NCBI RefSeq assembly: GCF_030272615.1
Contig: NC_081415.1
Location: forward strand, 604,337,644 to 604,401,643
Direction of reading: 5' to 3'
Length of the DNA: 64,000 nt
Source of the DNA: Cryptomeria japonica
Lineage: Eukaryota > Streptophyta > Pinopsida > Cupressales > Cupressaceae
The notes beneath the pieces were generated by a model, which was not told the DNA's origin, ran no database searches, and worked only from the letters and a program-made list of their open reading frames with translations. Numbering within the stretch: the first letter of the stretch is position 1; every line of letters starts with the position of its first letter. Below, in pieces: positions 11,062 through 21,909 of the stretch. Made by a program: the position numbers and the translations under genes.

Positions 11062-12535
11062 TGATAACTCAATGATGAGCGAATAGTACCAAACTGGTAC
11101 TGAGAGGGGGAGTTAATCAGTACAGGCAAAAATATAGTCCAAAACTAGTTTGACAGCAAACACTTCAAATGACTGGCAAACAGTGATACCCATTTGAAAC
11201 AGAGTGCAACCAATAAAGCTAAGCATGTCTGAGTCAAGCATTAACTAGTTACTCACTTGACTACACTACCATTTCACCCTTCTGCATAAATAGGTAATCT
11301 ATCATGAGACCACAATAATAACTAGTTCAACATGTTTTATTCATAGGCATAAAACACAGAACCATCATATGCTTGATAGACAATAGCAAAGCATCACACA
11401 TGACACACATATTTTTCACATGGAAACCCAACTAGGAAAAACCATGATGGGGATGAATACCCACAAGCTAGTTTTGAACTCTTTAGAAGTGTGCTATGTT
11501 AGAAGCCTTGTTCGGTTAGAGACATTATAATAGGTTTTTCTAGGAACCGATCATGTTAGGGATCACTCGGTTAAGGGATGGCTACAATACCCGGTTAAGG
11601 GTTAAACCCTGTTAAAGGTTACCTTGTTAGAGGATTTCAAGAACTCAATAGCTAAAGGATTCCAAACTCAGTAGCTTTGAATTACCCTGTTAAAGGACTT
11701 TTAGCAAGCCAGTTAAGGCTACCCTGTTAAGGGATTTTCCAGCTGTTGAGGTGGTTAGAGATCAATAGGTATTATAGTGATCTGGTAATAGCACTCAATG
11801 CCAATGCAGATCCACTTAAGCTTCTCTTCACCTTCTGCACTTACACTTTGCAGGTATCACTTCTCTCCTTTTGGTCTGGCAAGAATCACGTATCCCTTCT
11901 CTTGGATACACACACAACTTTTGCCAACAACCTTAGAAAGAGACACAATATCAAGCTTATAGGAAAATATATAGGTCGGTAGCATAAACCCTAAACCCTA
12001 AACCTATTAGGTTAAGGAATTGAAATGGTTCAATCCTGACTATTGAGCACACTGCATTAAATGTAACAAATCTTGATCCAAACTCAAGACATTCTCCATC
12101 GTCCATTTCCACCAATTTTATGGTGGTTGATAACCCATCACATGTTATCACTGTTTTACTGACTTTGCACTTTCTCAAGGTAGATAGGAACCATCTCCCT
12201 CATGCAAGATCCTTCACGCACACAAGCTTACGTGGCAACATGATCTGTTCTTCTTTACAATTCTAAGTCATCACACAATATCATCGGTTGAACCACATAG
12301 GCTTGAAGCACATCAACCGGAAACCCTAAAGTTGAGACTACCAACCGATAGTCATACAATACTTCCATATGCCGGTTCATCATGAACAAGCATACCACTT
12401 CACTTTGGCACAAATGTCGATTCATAGTGTTATACCAGTTCTCACATATGTCGGTTCACAACTCTTCAACAAATTGACATCAATGACAACATACAATGTC
12501 ATTATGTCCTCATACCGGTTCACATAATGCCAACA
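11062..12535 (-). repeat. B 3' LTR
   Basis: 1474 bases. It includes a run of plant telomere-like units (AAACCCTAAACCCTAAACC, 11986-12004) that is also present in the 5' LTR. It contains repeated 'GTTAAGG' and 'CCTGTTAAAGG' words, and many ACCGGT motifs in various states of C-to-T decay. Confidence 0.9.
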
Positions 12536-12790
12536 ATCTCCCCCTTTGGCATTGATGGCAATATACAAAGATATCTCTCCGCTTCACATCTTCTCCCCTA
12601 ATTTCTGTAGATATCTTCTCCACTTCACATCTTCTCCCCCTTTGACAACAATGCCAAAGTAGAGGCACAAGATTCCCTGTTTCATTATGTTGCTCCCCCT
12701 AAGGAGTAGCATCCTTCAACACATCAATCCAAAATAAATTTGACTATGCAATAGCTGACTGATGTGGAGCATATGCTTTTAGTTCACCTC
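12536..12790 (-). promoter_or_regulatory. B 3' noncoding region with polypurine tracts
   Basis: Minus-strand AAAGGGGGAGA abuts the LTR at 12536-12547. Further purine tracts lie near 12632 and 12692. AATGCCAA (12526-12533, inside the LTR) and TTGGCATT (12546-12553, outside) are inverted copies flanking the tract. Confidence 0.75.
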
Positions 12791-15080
12791 CTAAAGGGGC
12801 AGTACCCCTAATTCACCTCGTAAGTATGTAAATGTAGTCTTTGGAAGATGCTTGGTGAATATGTCTACTAACTGCTCCTTACTGGAAACATGCTCCAGTG
12901 CAATCTCTTTGTTCTGAACCTTTTCCCTCAAGAAATGATACTTAAGCTCAAAGTGCTTGGTTCTAGAATGTAAAACCGGATTCTTGGAGATATTAATTGC
13001 ACTAGTATTGTCACAAAATATACTTACCGTTTTAGATACAGGAACTTTGAAGCCATTCAATACATGCTTCATCCAAATTGTCTGAGTGCAGTTCATGAAA
13101 GCTGCAACATACTCCGCTTCCACTATAGACTGAGAGATATAGCTCTTCTTTTTACTCATCCATGAGACTATTCTACCACCAAGGAAGAATACACCACCGG
13201 TTGTGCTCTTCTGCTCATCTACGTTACCAGCCCAATCAACATCTGTGAACACTTTTAGGTTAAAATCATTATTGTATGGATATCATAACCCATAGTCAAT
13301 AGTTCCTTTCAGATACCTAAGAATCCACTTGACTGCAACCAGGTGGGATTCTCTTGGACTTTTCTGGAATCTTGCAGTAATCCCAATTGCATGTACAATA
13401 TCTGGTCTGCTATGCGCTACATAATGCAACTTACCAATCATTGATCGGTATTCCTTCTCATCAACCAATGCAGAGTCATCCTCTTTGAATAGTTTACAAT
13501 CGGTCACCATCCCTGTACCAACCAGTTTGCTATCTTCCATACCAAAGGTCTTCAACACCTCTTTGACATACTTGGACTGAGTGATAAAGATTCCATCCTT
13601 CATCTGTTGGATCTGTAGTCCAATGAAGAACTTAATCTCCCCTATGAGTGACATCTCAAACTCTTTCTTCATCTCATCTACAAATTCATGACTCATCTTG
13701 TCATCTCCACCAAAGATAATATCATCAACAAATACCTCACAGATCAGGATCTAATCTCCTTCAGACTTCAAGTAGATATTGCTATCTTCACTTGTTCTCT
13801 CAAATCCAATCTTCACAAGATGGGAATGCAATCATTCATACCGTGCTCTAGGTGCTTGGTTTAGCCCATATAAGGCTTTATGTAGCCTACATACCATGTC
13901 ACTATCTTTAGACAGGGAAAAACCATCTGGTTGCTCTATATACACCTCCTCTTCAAGTACACCATTTAGGAATGTAGATTTTACATCCATTTGATATACT
14001 TTGAAGCCTTTAAAAACTGCATATGCAAGAAGCATATGAACTCCTTCCAATCTGGCTACAAGAGAAAAGTTTTCTCCATAGTCTTCTCCTTCTTCTTGGG
14101 CATATCCTTTGCACACCAGTCCGGCTTTGTTCCTAATCACTGTGCCATCCTCATTTAGCTTATTTCTGATGACCCATTTGGTACCAATGAGATTTTTGTG
14201 CTCCAGTCTGGGTACCAAGGACCATGTCCCATTTTTCTCTATCTGGTCAAGTTCCTCTTCCATTGCCTTGATCCAGCCTTCATCCTCATGTGCCTCTTTG
14301 AATGTTTTAGGCTTGAATTCAGAGATCATAAATGAGTTTTCTCTGACTTTTCTTCTTGTAAGGATTCCTGCATCCTTATCTCCTATGATTTGCTTAGGAT
14401 CATGATTTAGCTTGACATACCGAGGAATGGTCTTGATAGATTCCTCTTTCTTTTCTTCTTCATCCTCATCTCTGTCAATATCAGCATCTACATCTGCTAG
14501 TGTAGGAACACTATTACTGGTACTCAGTTGACTAACAACTAGTTCCCAAAAGGTTGCAACAGGTTCATTTACCACTTGCTCACTACTAGTTTCCTCAGTT
14601 TTCTCAGAGGTGTCATCAATTCTTACATTGATGCTTTCCATAATTCTCTGAGTCCTATTGTTGAAGCACTTGAGATCTTTCCTCTTGGTGGAATATCCTA
14701 GGAATATTCCCTCATCACATTTCACATCAAATTTGCTCTGGGGTTCACTCCTCTTGATGTAACATTTGCTACCAAAGACTCTAAAGTAGCTAACAATAGG
14801 TGTCTTACTGGTGCAATACTCATAAGGAGTTTTGTCCTTACCTTTCTTGATGAGTACCCGGTTCATTATGTAGACTGCAGTGCTCACCGCTTCTCTCCAA
14901 AAGGTGTGAGCTACCTTTCCTTGAAACAACATGGTTCTAACTGTTTCAACCACAGTCTGGTTAATCCTCTCTGCTAGGCCATTCTATTGTGGAGTCTGGT
15001 AGGCAGACAATTGCCTCTTGATGCCATGTTCTTCATAGTACTTATTGAATTCACCAAAAGTGAACTCCCCTCCTTGATCA
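12791..15080 (-). pseudogene. B pol, distal half: integrase C-terminus, RT, RNase H
   Basis: From 15075 downward the minus strand encodes the integrase core after its second aspartate (QGGEF..., then NG..ER, with CAG changed to TAG near 14986). The integrase C-terminus and RT N-terminus follow (14953-13832), then the catalytic VDDIIFGG near 13706-13730. The RT thumb is at 13696-13283 and RNase H at 13252-12791 (YISQSIVEAEYVAA, then LVDIFTKHLP). Several stops and at least one frameshift break it. The other half of the gene is at 21915-24130, on the far side of I1. Confidence 0.87.
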
Positions 15081-16050
15081 TGTTGGCATATGGACACTCC
15101 AATGAGACATTGTGTGTGATTGAAGGTTTTGTCATTGATGGCAACCTTGCAATCCTATGGCACCGGCAAGACATTATACAGGCAAAGCATTACATAGGCA
15201 ACCTTGCAATCCTATGGCATCAGCAAGACATTATACCGGCAAAGCATTACATAGGCAACCATGCAATCCTATGGCATCAGCAAGACACTATATCGAAAAA
15301 GCATTACATAGGAAACCTTGCAATCCTATGGCACCGACAAGACATTATATCGGAAAAGCATTACTCAAACAAAACAGTGCTCCGGCATCAACAAAATCAA
15401 TCTACACTGGCACTAGCACAGAAGATGTACACCGGCACAAAGGCTGACAAGATTTTTGATATGTAATATTTTGTTTATCATTGTAAGTTGACTTGGCAAA
15501 TTGTAGAATGACTCTTGTATTTAAAAGAGATCATTGTAGGCATTTGTGGGATATGGATAGAAAGCAATAAATAAATTATAAGGCAGACCTAATGTGTCAA
15601 TTGTAGGTCAAGGGTATATGTAAAGAACAGAGCAAGAACTGGTACTGAATCTGCAATTGAAGATGCTATTGTAAAGCAGTACAAAATATTAGATTTATGT
15701 AAATCCTCATTGTAAGTTAGTGTGACTTCTTATTCAGCAGTGAGCTCTAGGCAGTTGACCTTCCTGCATGTGTAGGCCCCTATTGTAAGTAATATTCTCT
15801 TATTGGCCAGTAAGTGAATATTGTGGGTCACAAATCCCACAGAGGGTTTTCCCACATCGGGTTTCCTCATTAAACATCTTGTGTTATGGTGTTCTTTTCA
15901 TGTGGATGCTTTTGATTTTGTTATTTGCATTAATTCTTTCTTACCGGTATACTGTTACTTTATATTCTGCATATTCAGTTTTAAGAAAATTTCATTACCG
16001 ATCAGATACTGATTCACCCCCCCCTCTCAATATCTGTGGGAACCCTAACA
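15081..16050 (+). repeat. I1 5' LTR
   Basis: 970 bases, from TGTTGG to TAACA. It carries four 57-base tandem units near its start. Compared with the 3' copy it has one more unit but lacks a 23-base insertion, which accounts for the length difference. The first 108 bases differ from the 3' LTR at about five positions. Confidence 0.92.
15141..15368 (+). repeat. 57-bp tandem repeat inside the I1 5' LTR (4 units)
   Basis: The phrase AATCCTATGGC recurs at 15151, 15208, 15265 and 15322, an exact spacing of 57. Each unit also has GACATTATA and AAAGCATTACATAGG. In the 3' LTR three units are present (21044, 21101, 21158). Because 57 is divisible by three, the array looks like a 19-residue peptide repeat in one frame. 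There is no sign that this is translated. Confidence 0.92.
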
Positions 16051-16066
16051 ATTGGTATCAGAGCCT
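16051..16066 (+). promoter_or_regulatory. I1 primer binding site (initiator Met-tRNA)
   Basis: ATTGGTATCAGAGCCT follows the LTR immediately. TGGTATCAGAGC is the canonical complement of the plant initiator-methionine tRNA 3' end used by many copia elements. Confidence 0.9.
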
Positions 16067-16121
16067 GGTCCTCTATTTTCAGAAGCCTAACAACTTGAGG
16101 AAGATCTTGACACCGGTAAAG

Positions 16122-17279
16122 ATGGAAAATCTGATGAAGTAACTTGAAGGAGCTCTTACTGACTATGATGTAGAGAAGTTGAAAAATATCAAATTAGAAG
16201 ATGATTTAAAAGCAGCTTAGGACATTATTCAGGCACTTCAAGAAAATCTTACTATTACAAGAAACAAGAGAAGAGAACTTTGTGAAAAATTGCAAAATGA
16301 AAATAATGAAAAGGAATCACTAAATGATATGATAAGCAAATTAAAACAAGAGATCATGACAACAAAAACTGAAATGCAGGATATGAATATGAGATTCTGC
16401 AAAGAGATTGAGGATAGAAAGAAGAATGAAGAAGAATTGACCAGAAGACTAAGTGATGCAGCAAATGAGAACACAAGACTTAGCTATGAAAATGATATGT
16501 TGAAGACAGATCTGATGCATACTCAAAATGACTCGAATGAACTAATGAGACAAAAAGAGATCTTGGAAAGGGAATTGGAAACTGCAAATCAGCACAAAGA
16601 AAAACTCAAGAAAAGCTCAGAAGAACTTGGTACCTTATTGAAGAATCAAAAACCCAAAGGTGACACTTCTGGAGTTGGATTTGAAGTTGGAGAAAGCTCC
16701 GGTACTGCAAATACCCACGATCAAAGCAAACCAGTAAGACCCTCTAATACTTACAAATTCAATGGAAAATGTTTTAACTGTAATAAATATGGTCATAGGG
16801 CAAATGAATGTAGATCTAGGAATTATCAGAACATCAATCCTCCCACCAATCAATGCACCAAATGCAACAAAATTGGTCATAACTCTAAAAATTGCAGAAT
16901 GAATGTAAGATGTTATGTTTGTGAAAGATTTGGTCATTTATCAAATAAATACAGAACACAAACCGACATAGGTTATGGGAAAGCTATTCAGAAAAATAAT
17001 GTAACTTGTTATGCATGTAACAAAATTGGTCATATTGCTAAATTCTGTAGAAGTAAAGGTACACCGGTAGATAACAAAAGTACTAGCTTGAAAGGTAAAG
17101 AAAAGGTTGAAGAGGTTAAGCAAAAATTTTCAAAGCAATGGATTAGAAAAGGTGATCTAAATATTGGGGTTACTCCTCCACCGGTAGAACCAACAAATGC
17201 TTCATCGGCAGGACAATATGATGCTCCACTGGCAGGACAGAGCAATGCTCCACCAGTAGGATGTTCTTCATCAAATTGA
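16122..17279 (+). pseudogene. I1 gag: coiled coil plus zinc knuckles
   Basis: One frame of 386 codons from ATG 16122 to TGA 17277, with early stops (near codons 7 and 33). From about residue 45 to 175 it is a long charged coiled coil. The linker motif GVGFEVGESS is found, as variants, in D, F and G. C-terminally there is a series of CCHC-type knuckles: CFNCNKYGHRANEC, CTKCNKIGHNSKNC, CYVCERFGHLSNKY (last Cys lost) and CYACNKIGHIAKFC. Such knuckles bind RNA in virus-like particles. The tail is Pro/Ala-rich, with repeated 'PPV..' and 'AGQ' words. The start matches ATG 32156 of D. Confidence 0.85.
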
Positions 17280-17585
17280 AGAAAATTATCTTGAGGGTTT
17301 GGCAATTTAATGACACATGTGCTATTATTCCCTCGGTTAGAGAAATGAAGTTGAAAATCCTTCATTACCGGCAAATAAAGTTGAGTTAATACATTGCCGG
17401 CAAACAATTAAAGTGGTAGGTAGCAGAAAAGACTTTATAAAATAAGGTTTTTGGCTCCATTTCATTTCACCATGAATTCAAACTTTCAGAGAGCACGAAG
17501 ATTTCCGAGCTAAGGCATTCCAAGCAAAGAGGCAAAGAACTTCAGCAATCAATCCATCCAAAGGCAGAAAAAGGTATTTATCATC

Positions 17586-20500
17586 ATGGCATCCTCCTCT
17601 ACACCTGAATTCATAGCAAACCCTATAGTAGTTGAGGTTATAAAATGACCTAGGTCCGTGTTTCAGCTAGTTCCCGAGGTAGCTAAGAAAGATGACAACA
17701 CAAGTGATTTTTCCCAAATTCCAAAGGGTGTTGTTTATGCAGAACACCCTAGAATGTATATTCATTGCAACATAGAGGAATTAGGTGATGAAGAAATCAA
17801 AAACATGTATAAATTTGTTATATGTGACAATGCCGAAAATGTGAAACCTGAACATAAAATTGTTGAAACCCTAGGATTCACTGAAATCCTCTGCATTCCT
17901 GAATTTCCCAAGGAAGTGGTTAGGATAGTTCTTAGCAGGGTACATGGCTCATTCTTTTGGCTTGACTCAGTGCATAAAATTACAAAGGTAGTTGTGAAAG
18001 TAGTAACAGGGTTACCTTCCACCGGTACCAGACCCGACAAAACCAAGAAGGTCTCCAATGACCTAGTAATGAAATTAACTGGTGCAACATCCAACAAAAG
18101 ATCATTGAGGGTTAATGATGTGACTGATACAAATGTGAGATTCATTAGCATGATTCTAGGTTACAAAGTAACTCATACAAATAGGCTTAACTCTGTTTCC
18201 AGTTTATGCATAAAGAGTGCTTATGACATGGTGAAGGACAATGTGAAAATTGATATCTGTGAATGGTTAAAAGATGAGTTAATTGACAATTTGGCAAAAA
18301 TCAAGAAGGATAAGAAAGGAACCTTTAGATTTGGAAATTTACTTGTATGCTTAATGTTACATATAACCAAACAGGCTCCTAGTATAGGCAACAAGGATTT
18401 TGGATTTGACATACCGGTAGGAAAACAATTGTCTGACTTATTCAACAACATGGGTGAAAACAAAGAAAAGAATATCAATGAGTATTTTCAAGCATTAAAG
18501 GTCAAAATGAATAAGAGGATCAAACTATCACAGGAAATTGTCAACAAATACAAGGATTATATATGCTTTGTAATAAAAAAGAATGAGATCTGGATGGAAG
18601 TAGTCATCCCAAGAACAATCTGGGTTACATAGATGGGGTATGAAACAGATGACCACATAGTGGAAACTTATGCCAAAGCACTTCTGGAAGCCCCCAATGA
18701 ACCAAAGGAAGAAGTATTTGGTAGTGCTGAGACCATCAAAAGTCAAATTCAATCTAAAAAGAGAGTAAAGAAAGTTGAGGCATTTGTGAAGAAAGGAACC
18801 AGGCAAGCAAAAGCCTTAAAATATGATGTATTAAAGAAAACTAGCATAACAGAAGAAGAATTGGAAGCCCAATAGCCTAAAACTCATCTATCACCGGTAG
18901 ATACCTCCTCAGAAGGAGATATGCCAGCAACTTTCAAAAGAGTTGTTAGGAAAAGAGACCCCTCACTGGTATCCACTCCTTCACCTAGAAGGAAAAGACA
19001 AAAGCAAAAAGTTGTAAGGTCTCCAGTCAAGAAAGCCACACCTAAGAAAAAGCTGACCCCCAAAAAGAAGAAGAAGAGAAACACTGACTTGGCCCCTTTT
19101 GACATATTACTGAATGAGATCATAGAGGAAGGTAAATTGAAAAACATAGGGAAAATCTATGACACCCTATCAAATGATGAGAAAGGACAAGTTGAGGAAA
19201 GTGTTATATTACACATGGACATGTATAAAAAGTTTTTGATGCAAGTCCTAAATGAAATTCTTGATGAATTATATAAAAGACTTGAGGCCAGAAGGCAAGG
19301 AATAGTTGAGTTGGATAAGAAAATTAAAATAGAAAAATTACTTGCAGTATACCCGATCAACTTACCTAAGGAAATTGATGATTTGATAGCTCAGGCCAAC
19401 CGATCAGTTTTTTCCACTACACACCGACAAATATCACTAATGGCAGGTAGAGTTACTAAAGTTTCAAATGAAACAGAAGATGGTTGGGATAAATTCTTGG
19501 TTGAAAAAGAAAAACAAGAAGAATATAGGAATCCCAAGCCCATTCTGGTATATCAAAAGGACAAAGGGAAAGGTAAAGTTGGTGAACCACCAAGTATCAA
19601 GATTAGAGACAACTTACCCCCACCTCCTTTAAATACTCCACTGGTAAAAACAACAACTGCAAAAGATCAACCGATAGCTGAGAGCATGGACACAGAGGAT
19701 AATAATCCTAATCTTGAAGTCCTATATACTATGAATGTTGATACTCAAAAAATCAACATAGTGGTAGATAAGGATACCATAGATAAATCTGATAACAAAG
19801 AGCAACCGGCAGTAGATTCAGAGAAAAAGATGGAATCTGGAACACAAACGGAGCAACCAACAGAGCTAAAGGCTCTAGGACAGATGCCACTGGTAAGAAA
19901 TGATGTAGGAAAAACTGTGCTTACAGAGATGGAGACACAAACAGACCTACCAGAGGTCAATACCACCATGGTCACTTCCACCGGCACTCAGTTTATTGGG
20001 TCACCATCAAATGTAACAGAGGTATTGCTCGAATCTATCAAGAAAATAACTGATTATAGCTCACAAGCCTATAAAGTGATAGATGATTCAATTCCAGTTT
20101 TGAAATCAATAGCTCCCAATTGTAATATAGCCAACAAAGATTCTTTAGGCTAGTTGGATACACTTTGTAAATATATTTCTGGAAATTTTGAGCAAACAAA
20201 GGTAGAAACTTTTAAGGAAAGTGTAGAAAAAGAGAAACAAAAATTCTTTGAGGAAGGAATAAAGAAGTGTAACAAGGAATTTGACACACTTCTACTGGAA
20301 CTGTGCAATTTATTGAAAGAGTACAAAACTCTGTACAAAGACACTTGTAAGATAAAATTTTTGACCAGGGATGTAGACAAAAAGATGAGCAAGGTATAAG
20401 AAGAGATCAATAAACTTGCTGATAATTTTATTAACTCACCTGATACATTATTAGTTTTTGAGGAAAAGATAACAAATTTTGAGGAAGAATTGCTCAAATT

Positions 20501-20768
20501 AGAAAGAGAAAAAGAGAAAATAATAAACAAGGCAAAATTTTTGAGATCTAAACTAAGTCCAAGATTAGACTATTTAGCATCTCTGCATAAGGAAATCTTA
20601 GAGGCACTAACACAGGGTAGCAAAACACCAGTAGAGCACTTGCAGCATCTCACCGGTACAGTATACAGAACTAAGATAGTAATAAAGGAGAGCAAGAAAT
20701 TTATGGATGGTATAAACTTAATTTTGGGAGATATTCTTCAGATAATAACTACCCAACTACAAGGTTGA
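17586..20768 (+). pseudogene. I1 ORF2: long accessory protein of unknown function in place of pol
   Basis: A single frame from ATG 17586 to 20768 (about 1061 codons) is broken only by in-frame stops (TGA 17646, TAG 18630, TAG 18873, TAG 20151, TAA 20397 and a few more). The first 330 residues look globular, with 'FFWLDSVHKITK', 'SLRVNDVTDTNVRFISMILG' and 'FRFGNLLVCLMLHI'. This broadly resembles plant transposon-associated domains of unknown function (possibly the Transposase_32 type), but I cannot confirm that. A strongly basic Lys/Arg/Pro stretch around codons 455-500 could be a nuclear localisation signal. The C-terminal 250 residues are coiled coil. Homologous N-terminal parts occur in D (33576 on) and F (51730 down). 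It has no RT, integrase or protease motif. Confidence 0.7.
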
Positions 20769-20810
20769 GGTTATGAATTGGTACAACTACAAAATCTACT
20801 AACCTTTGTC

Positions 20811-20973
20811 ATTGATGCCAAAGGGGGAGTAGTAGATGAGAAAATTCAAAACACAGGGATCACATGCTCAGGGGGAGATCTCACATTTTTGGTAACATTT
20901 TTTGGTATACACATTTTTGGATATCTTTTTGAAATTTCTCATGAGTGTTGCCATCAATGCCAAAGGGGGAGAT
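20811..20973 (+). promoter_or_regulatory. I1 triple polypurine tract
   Basis: Three purine tracts (20819-20830, 20869-20879 and 20961-20973) precede the 3' LTR, the last touching it. AATGCCAA (20956-20963) and TTGGCAT (20976-20982) form an inverted repeat with the tract in the 12-base loop. An outer pair, TTGCCATCAATG (20948-20959), is complementary to CATTGATGGCAA inside the LTR (15134-15145 in the 5' copy). Multiple tracts are reported for Sirevirus-lineage copia elements. Confidence 0.75.
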
Positions 20974-21909
20974 TGTTGGCATATGGACACTCCAATGAGA
21001 CATTGTGTGTGATTGAAGGTTTTGTCATTGATGACAACCTTACAATCCTATGGCACCAGCAAGACATTATACCGACAAAGCATTACATAGGCAACCTTGC
21101 AATCCTATGGCACCAGCAAGACATTATACCAGCAAAGCATTACATAGGCAACCTTGCAATCCTATGGCACCGGCAAGACATTATACTAGCAAAGCATTAC
21201 TCAAACAAAACAGTGCTTCGGCATCAGCAAAATCAATCTACACTAGCACCGACACAGAAGATGTACACCGACACATAAGGAAATATGTATACCGGCACAG
21301 AGGCCGATAGGATTTTTGATATGTAATATTTTGTTTATCATTGTAAGCCAACTTGGCAAATTGTAGAATGACTCTTGTATATAAAAGAGATCATTGTAGG
21401 CATTCATGGGATATGGATAGAAAGCAATAAATAAATTATAAGGCAGACCTAATGTGCGAATTGTAGGTCAAGGGTATATGAAAAGAATAGAGCAAGAACC
21501 GGTACTAAATCTGGCATTGAAGATGCTATTGTAAAGCAGTACAGAATATTGGATTTGTGTAAATCCTCATTGTAAGTCAGTGTGACTTCTTATTCAGCAG
21601 TGAGCTCTAGGCAGTTGGCCTTCCTGCATGTGCAGGCCCCTATTGTAAGTAATATTCTCTTATTGGCCAGTAAGTGAATATTGTGGGTCACAAATCCCAC
21701 CAAGGTTTTTCCCACACCAGGTTTCCTCGTTAAACATCTTGTGTTATGGTGTTCTTTTCATGTGAATGCTTTTGATTCTATTATTTGCATTAATTCTTGC
21801 TAACCGGTATACTGTTACTTTATATTCTGCATATTTAGTTTTAAGAAAATTTAATTACCGGTCAAATATTGATTCACACCCCCTCTCAATATCTGTGGGA
21901 ACCCTAATA
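20974..21909 (+). repeat. I1 3' LTR
   Basis: 936 bases, starting TGTTGGCATATGG. The terminal CA has become TA (CCCTAATA), and GATCA follows directly. It has three 57-base units instead of four, and an extra 23-base 'GGAAATATGTATACCGGC'-type insertion near 21279. Its last 192 bases are duplicated downstream. Confidence 0.9.

Larger units (their letters stand above)
15081..21909 (+). mobile_element. I1: pol-less copia-type element with gag and a second long ORF
   Basis: The two LTRs (15081-16050 and 20974-21909) start TGTTGGCATATGG and end CCCTAACA/CCCTAATA. They are flanked by perfect 5-bp GATCA duplications (15076-15080 and 21910-21914). The interior has a tRNA primer site, gag with zinc knuckles, and a second ORF of about 1060 codons occupying the place of pol. 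No DSG protease, integrase or RT motif is present in any frame, so mobility must have depended on another element's pol. It lies inside B's integrase. Confidence 0.9.

Noticed and set aside
15157-15447. Peptide with 19-residue repeats (…RHYTGKALHRQP…) encoded by the I1 LTR
   Set aside because: It is the 57-bp LTR minisatellite read in one frame. It lies in noncoding LTR sequence, has a sibling in the 3' LTR and shows no codon-type constraint.
21042-21210. CRISPR-like regular repeats
   Set aside because: The units are contiguous 57-bp tandem copies without unique spacers, in a plant LTR.
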